A stretch of DNA of 64,000 nucleotides from JBGTSJ01 sp041940305 (lineage in GTDB: Bacteria > Planctomycetota > Planctomycetia > Planctomycetales > Planctomycetaceae). The position numbers and the translations under genes were made by a program. The DNA lies in assembly GCA_041940305.1 (NCBI GenBank), contig JBGTSJ010000011.1:62001-126000 (forward strand). Reading direction: 5' to 3'. This document shows positions 51,809-61,321 of this stretch, piece after piece. Below the pieces are notes generated by a model. The model made no database searches. It had not been told where the DNA came from and saw only the letters and a list, made by a program, of their open reading frames with translations. The stretch's first letter is position 1; the number at the start of each line of letters is the position of its first letter.

Positions 51809-52733
51809 CGGCGATCGCGCGGGTGTCGCGCAATGGATGCCGGGCCGGACCAGCCGGCGTAATGCGCGCCTGCGGCGCAACGGCTCCGGGCTGCATTGCG
51901 GCCGGTATCCGGCAATCGAGCCAGTCGAGGATGCCGGCAATCGTGCCGGGCCATCCCGGCTCGTTGAGCAGTTCGTGCAGGTGGTCTTTCAGGAGCCTGA
52001 GCGACTTGTCGCGGCTGCCCGCTTTGGCGAACCAGTCTAGGGGCGCCTCCGGACTGACGATCTGATCGCCGTCTCCCTGCAGCAGGAGCAGCGGCGCAGA
52101 GACTCGCTCTGCATCGTGCCAGACGTCGCACAGGGCATCGAGCACTCGGAAGTACCAGCCCGCGGTGACGGTGCGATTCGACAGCGGGTCGCTGGCGCGA
52201 AGCTGCAGCGCCTCGGGGTTGCGGGTGATGAGGGTTTCCGGGATCTGCGACCGGAAGCGAAACTGGGGCGCGACCTTGAGGCAGATGCGTCCGAATGTGC
52301 GCTTCAGCGGCGGGACCCGGATGGCGAATCCGAGCAGAGGCGAAGAGAGGATCAGGGCTGCAATCCTGTCCGGACGAGTTTCGGCAAACCGGGCGGAGAC
52401 GAGCCCACCCATGCTGTGACCGTAGAGAGCCGTGTGCTGCGGCGGAAGGTTGAAGTGCCGCCAGATCGCATCCAGATCCGCGAGGTATTGACCGAAGTCG
52501 TCGAGATGCGTGGGGACGCCTTCCGACTGACCATGCCCCTGCAGGTCTCCCGCGATCACGGTCCAGCCCCGGTCGACGGCCCGGGCCACGAAGTGCTCGT
52601 ACCGGCCGCTGTGTTCGCCGACGCCGTGAACAATCACGAGCGCCCGCTCGCTTGTGGAGCGGTCCGGCTCATACCTCCGGACAAAGCGGACTCCCGCCCC
52701 TTCCACCGCAACCGTATGTTGCTGCTGACGCAT
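51774..52733 (-). CDS. Alpha/beta hydrolase, monoacylglycerol-lipase-like
   Basis: A 319-residue serine hydrolase: VIVHGVGEHSGRYEHF (oxyanion loop), VIAGDLQGHGQSEG, nucleophile elbow GHSMGG, acid in LLQGDGDQIVSP, and the histidine in LKDHLHELLNEPG. It likely cleaves lipid esters in the cytoplasm. The start is unsure: ATG 52733 begins directly before the domain; ATG 52820 adds an arginine-rich helix. The C-terminal 40 residues after the domain are proline and alanine rich, and encode over the htrA end. Confidence 0.85.
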   Translation of the reverse strand: MRQQQHTVAVEGAGVRFVRRYEPDRSTSERALVIVHGVGEHSGRYEHFVARAVDRGWTVIAGDLQGHGQSEGVPTHLDDFGQYLADLDAIWRHFNLPPQHTALYGHSMGGLVSARFAETRPDRIAALILSSPLLGFAIRVPPLKRTFGRICLKVAPQFRFRSQIPETLITRNPEALQLRASDPLSNRTVTAGWYFRVLDALCDVWHDAERVSAPLLLLQGDGDQIVSPEAPLDWFAKAGSRDKSLRLLKDHLHELLNEPGWPGTIAGILDWLDCRIPAAMQPGAVAPQARITPAGPARHPLRDTRAIAVSPPVASLHPA

Positions 52734-52888
52734 GCGCCGCTGAATCGCCAGTTCGAATTCCGCCGCCCGCCGAATACGCGCAGGGGCCCTGTCGCGGCCA
52801 GTATTTCCCCGTTCGCCCATCGCGACAATGGCGGTTCCCCCGAAACGTCCCGGCGGCGGCGGGAACGGCAGCGTCTGCCGGTCCGCAC

Positions 52889-53782
52889 TCAGAATCGCGC
52901 CTTGCGCTGAGACAGGTACTCGACCAGCGCGCGGTCGAACCGCATGCTGGTGTCCAGCGGCACGTAATCGGCGCCGACGGCCAGGCATTCCTTCTGGTAG
53001 CGGCCGCGAAACTCATTCAACGCGTCGAGGTAGTCCGCCTTGATTCCCTCTGCGTCGACGAGCATGGTCTGTTCGCTCTCGGGCTCCTTGAGGTCCACCA
53101 TGCCGTCGAACGGGAACCGCACCTCGGCCTCGTCGAGAACGTGAAAGACGATCACGTCATGTCCCGCGAATCGCAGCAGCCGGATCGCGTCGAGGACCGG
53201 CTCGGGGTCGGTGAGGAGGTCGGAGAACAGCATCACCAAGCTCTTGTGCTTCACCATCGCCGAGAAGCGGCGGAGGTTGGCGGCGATGTCGGTCGGACCG
53301 CTCGGCTTCGCCTTGGCCAGCAGGGCGAGGATGTTCCCCAGCTGCGACCGCTTGCTCCGCGCCGGGAGGCTGGCGCGGAGCTTCTCGTCGAACGTCATCA
53401 GCCCGATGGGGTCCTGCTGGTGCACCATCAGGTAGGCCAGCGCCGCGGCGAGGCAGATGCTGTACTCGAACTTCGTCAGCTCCTGCCGGAACGTGTAGGC
53501 CATGCTCTCCGACAGGTCCATCAGCAGGTAGCCGGTGATGTTCGTCTCGGCCTGGTACTTCTTGATGTAGTACCGGTCCGTCTTGGCATACACGAGCCAG
53601 TCGATGTCCTTCGGGTCGTCCCCCTGCGAGTAACGGCGGTGCTCTGAGAACTCCACCGAGAACCCGTGGAAGGGGGAGACGTGCAGGCCGGCGAGGAATC
53701 CTTCCACGATGAACCGCGCGCGCAGGTCGAGCCGCGAGACGGTGCGGATCACTTCGGGCTTGAGGTACTGTTCGGCGCTCAT
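52889..53782 (-). CDS. DUF58 domain protein
   Basis: A 297-residue protein with the DUF58 start (VIRTVSRLDLRARFIVEGFLAGLH), the FSEHRRYSQGDDPKDIDWLVYAKTD box and a von-Willebrand-A-like section YLLMDLSESM (D-x-S-x-S) through LVMLFSDLLTD. DUF58 proteins are usually operon partners of MoxR ATPases and may help to assemble complexes; no MoxR gene is in the window. There is no signal peptide. ATG 53782 is the start. Confidence 0.88.
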   Translation of the reverse strand: MSAEQYLKPEVIRTVSRLDLRARFIVEGFLAGLHVSPFHGFSVEFSEHRRYSQGDDPKDIDWLVYAKTDRYYIKKYQAETNITGYLLMDLSESMAYTFRQELTKFEYSICLAAALAYLMVHQQDPIGLMTFDEKLRASLPARSKRSQLGNILALLAKAKPSGPTDIAANLRRFSAMVKHKSLVMLFSDLLTDPEPVLDAIRLLRFAGHDVIVFHVLDEAEVRFPFDGMVDLKEPESEQTMLVDAEGIKADYLDALNEFRGRYQKECLAVGADYVPLDTSMRFDRALVEYLSQRKARF

Positions 53783-54041
53783 CGGACGGCTTCAGATTAG
53801 ACGTCGCAGCCCCGATTCGCCATTGCAGGTGACCGTAGTGCAAGCGGACTGGACGGGCGCAAGTCACCTCGCCGGCAGCCCCCGCTCAATGCGGCGCGGT
53901 CCGCCGGAGCGGACGCCCCCCTTCTGCCGCGGCGGACGACACTCTCAGCGACAGATCAGCCGCGGCACGCGGAATGCTGGATGGAACCGCCTCCGCAGCG
54001 CCGTGAGTGAGCGGTCGTCAGGCATCTCCGGAGGGTATCGC

Positions 54042-55049
54042 GTGCGCATCACTGTTCTGGGATATACCGCCGAAGAAGGTTCCGACGACTGCGACTGCGT
54101 CATCCCCCAGGTTGAACAATCGCTCCGGAGACAGGGGCACGACGTCTCGCGGCTGTGCGTGCATAGCCAGCTGGAGCCGCTGATTGGCGGGTTGAAGAGT
54201 CAGCAGCCGGAGCTGGTCTTTAACCTGGTGGAATCGTTCGCGGACGACCTGATCGGCGGATTGATTGGAGTCGCCGGCGTTCTGGATCTGCTGCAGTTGC
54301 CCTATACGGGGGGCGGGCCTGGCGAGATCTATCTGCAGGAGGACAAGGCGCTGTCCAAGAAGCTGCTGGCGTACGAGGGGCTCTCCTACCCGCATTTCGC
54401 CACGTTTGCGGTCGACTCCGATTTCGAGACGGGGGGCAACCTGCGGATGCCGCTGTTCGTCAAGCCGCAGCGGAACGATGCATCGCTAGGGATTAACGCC
54501 AGCATGTCGCTGGTCCGCACGGCGTCGGAACTGATGGAACGCGTGCTGGCGATCCATCGAGAGTTCGGGGACTCCGCGCTGGCCGAGGAATACATCGAGG
54601 GGCGCGAGTTCTACGTGGGCGTGCTGGGTAACGGACAAGCCGTTGCCTTTCCACCGATCGAAATGGACTTCTCCGGACTTCCGGAGGGAGCACCGCGCGT
54701 CCTCGACAACGCGGCGAAGTTCGACGAAGCCAGCGAGTCGTACCAGGGAACCCGTGCGGTGGTTGCGGAACTGGACGAGGAACTGGCGGCGCGCCTCCAG
54801 AAGACAGCATTGAGCGCTTACCGCGCCCTCCGGGTCCGCGACTACGGACGGGTCGACCTGCGGCTGACCCCCGACGGCGAGATCTATGTTCTGGAAGTGA
54901 ACGCGAGCTGTTACCTGGAGCAGACAGGAGAGTTCATGATGGCGGCGGGCGCGTCGGGGCTGGATTGCGATGCGGTGATTGGGAGAATTGTGGAACTGGC
55001 CTGCGCCCGGCGGTCGCCGCTGGGCGCCGTCGTCGCTGCTGCGCCGTAA
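54042..55049 (+). CDS. ATP-grasp enzyme, D-alanine-D-alanine ligase-like
   Basis: A 335-residue protein starting GTG 54042 with GGAGGG 7-12 bases upstream. It shows VFNLVESFADD, QLPYTGGGPGEIYLQEDKALSKKLL, PLFVKPQRNDASLGIN (ATP-binding lysine), AEEYIEGREFYVG, and RDYGRVDLRLTPDGEIYVLEVNASCYL with the metal ligands (E, N). Fold and motifs match D-Ala-D-Ala ligase, but the ligase substrate signature is not intact, and no cell-wall genes surround it, so it may join other amino acids. The long frame to 53709 was rejected. Confidence 0.82.
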   Translation: MRITVLGYTAEEGSDDCDCVIPQVEQSLRRQGHDVSRLCVHSQLEPLIGGLKSQQPELVFNLVESFADDLIGGLIGVAGVLDLLQLPYTGGGPGEIYLQEDKALSKKLLAYEGLSYPHFATFAVDSDFETGGNLRMPLFVKPQRNDASLGINASMSLVRTASELMERVLAIHREFGDSALAEEYIEGREFYVGVLGNGQAVAFPPIEMDFSGLPEGAPRVLDNAAKFDEASESYQGTRAVVAELDEELAARLQKTALSAYRALRVRDYGRVDLRLTPDGEIYVLEVNASCYLEQTGEFMMAAGASGLDCDAVIGRIVELACARRSPLGAVVAAAP

Positions 55050-55057
55050 AGTCGGGT

Positions 55058-56110
55058 CTACCTCCTCTCCGCCTCCGGCAGGTAGGTTCCGTGGAACACG
55101 TGATTCATGGCGAGCGCACTGACCAGGGCGGTGATCGCGACAGTCATCTGAGGTTCGCGATCCGCCGGGTAGACCTGAGATAACGCTTCCAATCGGCCGG
55201 CGATGTGTCTCAAGAGCTGGTGGCTGTGCTCCGGGAAGTGCCCCGTCCAGCGGAACACGTCCGTCGCTATCGAGTTTCGGAGGCGGCGGATCAGTTCGGC
55301 CGCCGAATGCCGCGGAGCTGTCGACGCATGCTCGGGACGTCCATCGTCCTCGAAGATGGACAGGAGCGCTCCGTCCAGACCCTCGGGAAACTCCGGCCCC
55401 TCTGCGGTCTGCGACTCGTAGAACTCCTCGGCCGTCAGCCGGATCGACTCGACGTGCTCGTCCGGGTCGCGAACGACGTCGGGCGCCTCGTGCGATGCCA
55501 ATGCGGCCATAGTGCGGTCGCAGTACATGAGCTTCGACAGCGCGGTGGGCCAACGCTCATACTCCTCGCGCCAGCGGTCCCCCGGCGCCATCCATACGGC
55601 GAACGTCTCGGCCCAATCCTCGTCAGGATGCTTCTGGGCATACCACCCGGGCAAATGCCGGACGAACCTGCGGCTGAACGGGATGGGGCGGTATTCTTCC
55701 ACGTACGGCTGGGTCATTGAGCCGAACAGCGACACCCACTCCTCGGTCTCATACAGCCGGTACGCATAGTTGACGACATGCCCCATCTCGTGCCGCAGAT
55801 ACCGCAGAAGTTCGCTGCGTCCGGCGCCTTCGATATGTCCCGCACGCTCGCCGTGAAATGCAGTCAGTTCGTCGCTGGCGAGATAGAACGGAATGCCGAT
55901 GGAAATAGACCCGAAAGGGACGCCCCACTGGTCCGCCAGGTAGCAGTGGGGTTCGATGCGGATCTGCCGGGCCCGCACCTCATCGAGAAACTCGCGGACG
56001 ACCGGCTCCAGCGGCGTCCCCTCGATCGTCAGCTTGAGTTCGCAGATAGGGGTGCTGCGGACGCGCTCTTCGAACCGCGGGGCGGAGGACTTCGGGAGGG
56101 ACTCGGACAT
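55058..56110 (-). CDS. Putative zinc metallopeptidase
   Basis: A 350-residue protein with the zinc-peptidase signature LRHEMGHVVNYAYRLY (HExxH; third ligand probably in DEDWAETFAVWM). It has no signal peptide or membrane segment. The N-terminal part is alpha/beta (ELKLTIEGTPLEPVVREFLDEVR; ISIGIPFYLASDE) and the C-terminus is helical. Similar annotated proteins are called putative zinc-binding peptidases; the substrate is unknown. ATG 56110 is used; 52 upstream codons in the same frame look non-coding. Confidence 0.72.
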   Translation of the reverse strand: MSESLPKSSAPRFEERVRSTPICELKLTIEGTPLEPVVREFLDEVRARQIRIEPHCYLADQWGVPFGSISIGIPFYLASDELTAFHGERAGHIEGAGRSELLRYLRHEMGHVVNYAYRLYETEEWVSLFGSMTQPYVEEYRPIPFSRRFVRHLPGWYAQKHPDEDWAETFAVWMAPGDRWREEYERWPTALSKLMYCDRTMAALASHEAPDVVRDPDEHVESIRLTAEEFYESQTAEGPEFPEGLDGALLSIFEDDGRPEHASTAPRHSAAELIRRLRNSIATDVFRWTGHFPEHSHQLLRHIAGRLEALSQVYPADREPQMTVAITALVSALAMNHVFHGTYLPEAERR

Positions 56111-56204
56111 CGATCGGGAGCCGGACTTGCAGGCTGATCCCTCCAGTGTAGCGGCCAGCGTCCTGCTTCCATCCGGCGAATCCGGAGCCGCGGCGGTCCG
56201 CTTT

Positions 56205-56999
56205 TCAGGAAGGGGAGCGAGCCGGGAGATCGGTCCGCAACATTCGCAGCCCGTCGCGCAGGGCATTCTGGTAAATCCAGAGGTCGCCGCTGTAGGCCAT
56301 CAGCCGGAAACCCTGCTCGCGGAACCGCCGGCCTTCGTCGATGCTCAGCGGCATGTAGGCCGGCGTCTTGCCGTGCTTTGTGCAGGCGGCGACAACGCGG
56401 TCGACGGCGGCGTGGAATTCGGGGTGGTCGAACTTCCCCGGAATACCGAGCGAGCAGGTGAGGTCGGTCTGGCCGATCCACAGGGCGTCGATCCCTTCGA
56501 CGGCGGCGATGGCGTCGACGTTATCGAGGCCCGTGCGGGTTTCGATCTGGGCGATGAGCATCCCCTCGCGGTTGGCGTCCGCGATCTTTTCGTCGAGCGA
56601 GCCGCGCTCGTAGCCGTCGTGCGGCATCAGGAACGCCGCGCCGCGCCGGCCCATCGGCGGGTACTTGGCCGACCAGACGATCTTCTGCGCCTGCTCGGCG
56701 CTCTCGACCATCGGGACCATGACTCCTCTCGCCCCCATGTCGAGCACGCGGGCGATGAAGTGGTACTCGGTGGCCGGGACGCGGACGAACGGCGGCGCTT
56801 CGGGCACGGCGGAGGCGGTCAGGCGGCGGATGGTTTCGATCGACCATCCGCTGTGCTCCATGTCGCACAGGACGAATTCCGCTCCGGCAGTGGCGGCGAT
56901 CCGCATGATGCCGGGGGAACTGAACTCAAACAGAAACGTGCCGACGACGAACTCGCCGCGGGCCAGGCGCGCTTTGATCGTTTCTCTCAGCATGGGCAT
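56205..56999 (-). CDS. HpcH/HpaI-type aldolase
   Basis: A 264-residue class II aldolase: KARLARGEFVVGTFLFEFSSP, AGAEFVLCDMEHSGW, ARGVMVPMVESAEQAQ, RGAAFLMPHDGYE, IAQIETRTGLDNVDAIA, and GIDALWIGQTDLTCSLG. These are the metal ligand (E in IAQIET) and binding loops of 4-hydroxy-2-oxoheptanedioate or 2-keto-3-deoxy acid aldolases. It splits a hydroxy-keto acid to pyruvate and an aldehyde. The true substrate is not shown by the context. Confidence 0.88.
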   Translation of the reverse strand: MPMLRETIKARLARGEFVVGTFLFEFSSPGIMRIAATAGAEFVLCDMEHSGWSIETIRRLTASAVPEAPPFVRVPATEYHFIARVLDMGARGVMVPMVESAEQAQKIVWSAKYPPMGRRGAAFLMPHDGYERGSLDEKIADANREGMLIAQIETRTGLDNVDAIAAVEGIDALWIGQTDLTCSLGIPGKFDHPEFHAAVDRVVAACTKHGKTPAYMPLSIDEGRRFREQGFRLMAYSGDLWIYQNALRDGLRMLRTDLPARSPS

Positions 57000-57027
57000 C
57001 TTCTTACAGACCGTCTGAACCGAGTCT

Positions 57028-57107
57028 CTTGGTGTCTTTTGTGCCTTTGTGGTTCGATTCTTTCACGGCCGAAGCAGTGGCACCACAAAGGCACGAAGAA
57101 CACCAAG
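57028..57107. repeat. Large imperfect inverted repeat, 26-base arms
   Basis: Arms 57028-57053 (CTTGGTGTCTTTTGTGCCTT and on) and 57082-57107 are reverse complements apart from two mismatches, with a 28-base loop. It sits between the aldolase gene and the DUF1501 gene, in a 226-base non-coding gap. It resembles dispersed hairpin repeats of planctomycetes and could form a strong RNA hairpin; only one copy was seen. Confidence 0.7.
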
Positions 57108-57225
57108 GCAGGTCTCGATCGGGCGGCACAGGCAACTCTGCCAGTGTCGCGACGGGGCGCGATCGATTACGACGGCCCGTTCCGGGGATTCAATCAGATT
57201 CCTGCCGGCACTGCCACCTGCCGCT

Positions 57226-58623
57226 TCAGAACAGCGCCGTCACCACCTGGCCCTCAGCCAGCAGATTGAAGAGCCGGCCGTCGCGATCGCGGGCTTCGAG
57301 ATCGTGAATGCCCATCGCGTGGTAGACGGTCTTGGTGATGTCGGCCGGTGTGAGAGGATTGTCGGCCGGATACTCGCCGAGACGGTCGGTGGCGCCGTAC
57401 GTCTGTCCGCCGCGGATGCCGCCGCCGGCGAGCAGATCGGTGAGGCAGTGCGTCCAGTGATCGCGGCCGGCGCCGGCGACGCCGCCGGACCGGGGATCGC
57501 CGATCCGCGGCGTGCGGCCCATCTCGCTGGTCACCAGCAGCAGCGTTTCGTCCAGCAGTCCGCGGTCGGCGAGGTCGGCGATCAACGCGGAGAACCCGCG
57601 GTCGAACTCCGGCAGCAGGTAGTCCTTGAGGCAGTTGAAGTTGTTGCCGTGCGTGTCCCAGCCGCCGGCGCTCTTGCACTGGGAGGCGATCTTCTCATTC
57701 TCCATCCAGAACACGGTGATGAAGGGGACGCCGGCTTCCACGAGCCTTCGCGCGAGCAGCAGGCTCATGCCGTTGACCGTCTCTCCGTAGCGGGCCCGCA
57801 GTTCGGGAGATTCGGAAGAGACGTCGAAGGCGCTGGTGGTCTTCGTGGACGTCAGCAGCGAGACGGCGCGATCCTGCTGCCGCGACCAGGTGCGGACGTC
57901 TGCAAAGGCGTCGAAGTCCCGCCGCCCCTGGTCGATCGTCGCGAGCAGCGATTGGCGATCGGTCAGCCGCCGGGTCGTCACGTTCCCTTCGAGCACGAGC
58001 GCCGGCGCGTGGAATTGCAGCGGGGTGTCGTGACTGCCGCTGAGGTAGAGCGGATCATGCTCGACGCCCAGCCGCGCGGCGAACTGGCCGGGGCGGGTGT
58101 ACGGGAGCTTGCTGGGCTTGTGAGGCAGGGTGATCGCGTTCGGCAGCTCCGCATGCGGCGGGCGACGGGATGCGGCGACGCACCCCATGTAGGGCCAGTC
58201 GTCCGGCATGGGGGTGCGATTGTTCCCCAATGACAGGAACGTCGAATCGGGGACGTGGCCCGTGAGGTTGTAGTAGTACCCGGCGTGATGATCGTTTGTG
58301 TTGACCGTCGCGCCGATGGAGTTCACCACCGCCAGGTGATGCGCCTGCGACGCGAGCAGCGGAAGGTGCTCGCTCAGCGTCACGCCGGGGGCCGTCGTCG
58401 CAATCGGCTGAAACTCGCCGCGGTATTCGGCCGGGGCGTGCGGCTTCATGTCCCACGTATCCATGTGCGATGCTCCGCCGCACAGGAAAAACAGGATCGT
58501 CGATCGAGCCTTGCCGCCGGTCGCGCCGGACGCGTCGGCATTGGCAGCGCCGGGTCGGCCGAACTGCATCCCGGCGAATCCCGCCGACGAAGCCACGAGA
58601 AACTGACGTCGTGTCGTGCCCAT
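57226..58623 (-). CDS. DUF1501 family protein (second of a tandem pair)
   Basis: A 465-residue protein with start MGTTRRQFLVASSAGFAGMQF (Tat-type), then STILFFLCGGASHMDTWDMKPH, VVNSIGATVNTNDHHAGYY, WDTHGNNFNCLKDYL and LLLVTSEMGRTPRIGDPRSG. It is the alkaline-phosphatase-like fold again. It follows the other DUF1501 gene by 50 bases on the same strand and probably shares its transcript. No DUF1549/DUF1553 partner is adjacent. Confidence 0.9.
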   Translation of the reverse strand: MGTTRRQFLVASSAGFAGMQFGRPGAANADASGATGGKARSTILFFLCGGASHMDTWDMKPHAPAEYRGEFQPIATTAPGVTLSEHLPLLASQAHHLAVVNSIGATVNTNDHHAGYYYNLTGHVPDSTFLSLGNNRTPMPDDWPYMGCVAASRRPPHAELPNAITLPHKPSKLPYTRPGQFAARLGVEHDPLYLSGSHDTPLQFHAPALVLEGNVTTRRLTDRQSLLATIDQGRRDFDAFADVRTWSRQQDRAVSLLTSTKTTSAFDVSSESPELRARYGETVNGMSLLLARRLVEAGVPFITVFWMENEKIASQCKSAGGWDTHGNNFNCLKDYLLPEFDRGFSALIADLADRGLLDETLLLVTSEMGRTPRIGDPRSGGVAGAGRDHWTHCLTDLLAGGGIRGGQTYGATDRLGEYPADNPLTPADITKTVYHAMGIHDLEARDRDGRLFNLLAEGQVVTALF

Positions 58624-58673
58624 CTTCGATTCTTTATGCGTCTTCGGGACTCTGCGACTTGGCGTCGACTCTC

Positions 58674-60119
58674 CTACGCCAAGATCCCTTCAATGGGATG
58701 TCCGCCATGGCCGATCTCGAGGGGCCGGCCCGTTGTGTCCGGCACCCGGAATTCCGGTGAGATGCCCAGGCAGTGATAGATCGTGGCGCAAATATCCGAT
58801 GTGCTGACGGGCGAGTCTGCGACGTAGGCCGCCTGCGAGTCCGACGACCCGTATACGGCGCCCCCGCGGATCCCGCCTCCGGCGAACAGCGCGCTGTAAC
58901 AGTTCGTCCAGTGGTCACGCCCGCCGTTGCGGTTGATGATCGGCGTGCGTCCCATTTCGCTCATGACCACCACCAGCGTCTCATCGAGCATCCCGCGGTC
59001 GTCGAGGTCCTGCAGGAGGGCGGTGTAGGTCTGGTCGAAGTTCGGCAGCTTGTTGTCGCGGAGGATGGGGAAGTTGTTGGTGTGGGTGTCCCAGGCGTCG
59101 TAGTCGATGTTGACCGGTCCCCAGTAGAGGTCCCAGGTGACATTGACGAAGCGGACGCCGCGCTCCACAAGCCGTCGCCCGATGAGCGAGCACTGCCCGA
59201 ACAGCGTGCGGCCGTAGCGGTCGCGAAGCTCCGGCGACTCCTGCTCGACGTCGAACGCCGACTTGAGGCCCGGCGACGTCAGCAGGTCGTACGCCCGCTG
59301 ATAGTTCCGGTCGAAGTTGTCGACGGCCCCCGATGATTCCAGACCGCGCTGCCGATCATCGAACTGCACTTGGAGAGTTCGCCGCGAACGGAGCCGGTCG
59401 AGCGTGATGCCGTCCAGCGGCTGCGATGACGGGAGTCGCGGCAGTCCATGCACGGCCTGCGGCGAACCTGGAGATGGTTTGGGGGCTCCGGGGGCGAGCA
59501 CCGGATCGCACTCGGTGGTCAGGGCGTCGAAGCGATGGCCTAGGAAGCCGCCGTAGGGACCCGCCCGCTTGATGCCCTGTCCCCAGCCGAGGTAATTCGG
59601 CATGTAGACGTAATCGGGGAGTCCGCCGCGATCACGCCCTTCCTGGGCGCGGATGTACTCGCAGACGGAACCCATGCTCGGAGGATAGCTGTCCTTGGTG
59701 ATGGTGTTGTCGGCGACCATCACCTCGTAGCCGCTGTAGGTCGGCAGCGTGTTGTGGCAGCCCGCGTGGTGCGTGACGGAACGGACCAGTGCGGTCTTGT
59801 GCATCCACTCGGCGGTTTGCGGCAGGTGCTCACAAATCTGCAGTCCGGGGACCGTCGTCGAGATCGGCTGGAACTGGCTGCGGACCTCGGCCGGAGCTTC
59901 GGGCTTGAGGTCGAACATGTCCTGCGTCGCCGCGCCCCCCAGCAGGAACAGCAGAATCACGCTCTTGGCCTGCCCCTCCTGCAAATGGCCGTCCTCCTGG
60001 GCGGTCAGTATCTGCGGCAGGCCGAATCCGCCCAGTGCGGTCAGAGCACCGGCGCGCAACGTCTCGCGGCGCGTGACTCCGTCACAACAGCGGCGCGGGC
60101 TTCCCTGGACAGTCAGCAT
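58674..60119 (-). CDS. DUF1501 family protein (first of a tandem pair)
   Basis: A 481-residue protein: VTRRETLRAGALTALGGFGL (Tat-type leader), SVILLFLLGGAATQDMFDLKPE, ALVRSVTHHAGCHNT, WDLYWGPVNIDYDAWDTHTNNFPIL and LVVVMSEMGRTPIINRNGGRDHW. The pair with the downstream DUF1501 gene is probably a tandem family expansion, although identity is moderate by eye. Function unknown. An amidohydrolase gene diverges from it; 149 bases separate their starts. Confidence 0.9.
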   Translation of the reverse strand: MLTVQGSPRRCCDGVTRRETLRAGALTALGGFGLPQILTAQEDGHLQEGQAKSVILLFLLGGAATQDMFDLKPEAPAEVRSQFQPISTTVPGLQICEHLPQTAEWMHKTALVRSVTHHAGCHNTLPTYSGYEVMVADNTITKDSYPPSMGSVCEYIRAQEGRDRGGLPDYVYMPNYLGWGQGIKRAGPYGGFLGHRFDALTTECDPVLAPGAPKPSPGSPQAVHGLPRLPSSQPLDGITLDRLRSRRTLQVQFDDRQRGLESSGAVDNFDRNYQRAYDLLTSPGLKSAFDVEQESPELRDRYGRTLFGQCSLIGRRLVERGVRFVNVTWDLYWGPVNIDYDAWDTHTNNFPILRDNKLPNFDQTYTALLQDLDDRGMLDETLVVVMSEMGRTPIINRNGGRDHWTNCYSALFAGGGIRGGAVYGSSDSQAAYVADSPVSTSDICATIYHCLGISPEFRVPDTTGRPLEIGHGGHPIEGILA

Positions 60120-60268
60120 CGGTGCACCTCCGGCGCAGTTCCGGTTCGTTCGTCGAAGCGGGCCTCATCATATCAACACTTGCCGATCAATTCCAAGGCC
60201 CGGCTGCACGCTTTCGCCCCACGACATTGCGCGAGTATGCTGGGCCAACTCACCCGGAGGCTCGCATT

Positions 60269-61249
60269 ATGCAGCTCGATCGTCGCGATTTTATCAGGTC
60301 GGCAACCGGAGCGGTCGTCGGCTCGGCCCTGCTCCCACTCCTTCCCGCTCACGCGGACGACGACGGCATGTTGATCATCGACACCCACCAGCATCTCTGG
60401 GACCTCGATCGCATTTCGCCGCCCTGGATCAGCGGCGCGCCGGACGTCCTGCGGAAGAACTACCGCACGCAGGAGTACCTGGAGGCGGTCAAGGGGCTGA
60501 ACGTCAAAGCCGTCTATATGGAAGTGGACGTGGCTCCGACCGACAAGGTCGCCGAGGCGGATGCGATCGGCGCGCTGTGTGAAGACCCCAACGCCCCCAC
60601 GCTGGCGGCTGTGCTGGGTGGCAACCCGGCGGCGGAGGAGTTCGCCGACTACGCGAAAGCGATGGCCGGGCGCGACTATGTCCGCGGCATCCGGCAGGTG
60701 CTGCATGTCCCGGAGACGCCGGAGGGCTTCTGCCTGGAGGACCACTTCGTCCGAAATATCCAGTTGCTCGGCGAGCAGGGGCTCAGCTTCGACCTCTGCA
60801 TGCGGCCGCGTGAGTTGGGCGACGGAGTCAAGCTGACCGAGCGCTGCCCCGACACGCGGTTCATCGTCGACCACTGCGGCAACGCCGATCCAAAAGCTTT
60901 TGGCAGCGGTCACGACGAAGAGCCGTGGCACGACCCCGATCAGTGGCGCAAGGACATGGACGCTTTCGCGGCGCGGCCAAACGTCATCTGCAAGATCTCA
61001 GGAATCGTCGCCCGGGCGCCGGAAGGGTGGACGCCTGATGATCTCGCACCGATCGTCAATCACTGCCTCGACAGCTTCGGTCCCGATCGAGTGGTGTTCG
61101 GCGGCGACTGGCCGGTCTGCCTGACCGGCGCTCCGCTGCGGGGATGGATCGACGCGCTGGCGGAGATCATCAGTCAGCGGCCGGAGGAGGAGCGGGCGAA
61201 ACTCTGGTCCGGCAACGCCGTGCGGTTCTACTCGCTGGACGTTGCTTAA
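60269..61249 (+). CDS. Amidohydrolase-family (TIM-barrel) hydrolase, Tat-exported
   Basis: A 326-residue protein starting at ATG 60269 (GGAGG 8 bases upstream), with the Tat signal QLDRRDFIRSATGAVVGSALL. The metal site lies in LIIDTHQHLWDLDR (HxH), VDHCGNADPK and VFGGDWPVCL (aspartate near the end), the amidohydrolase-2 pattern. It probably hydrolyses a lactone or amide outside the cytoplasm; similar enzymes include L-fucono- or L-rhamnono-lactonases. The long frame from 60122 was rejected. Confidence 0.88.
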   Translation: MQLDRRDFIRSATGAVVGSALLPLLPAHADDDGMLIIDTHQHLWDLDRISPPWISGAPDVLRKNYRTQEYLEAVKGLNVKAVYMEVDVAPTDKVAEADAIGALCEDPNAPTLAAVLGGNPAAEEFADYAKAMAGRDYVRGIRQVLHVPETPEGFCLEDHFVRNIQLLGEQGLSFDLCMRPRELGDGVKLTERCPDTRFIVDHCGNADPKAFGSGHDEEPWHDPDQWRKDMDAFAARPNVICKISGIVARAPEGWTPDDLAPIVNHCLDSFGPDRVVFGGDWPVCLTGAPLRGWIDALAEIISQRPEEERAKLWSGNAVRFYSLDVA

Positions 61250-61321
61250 GCTTTCCGATTGCAGCCGCTTGCCAACCGCTCCCTTCCGGTCGCGGCTCGT
61301 TGGGGCGGGTGCGCCGGCCGC

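Noticed and set aside
53709..54041. N-terminal extension of the D-Ala ligase-like gene
   Set aside because: Antisense to the start of the DUF58 gene for part of its length; GTG 54042 has a strong ribosome site and matches the family start.
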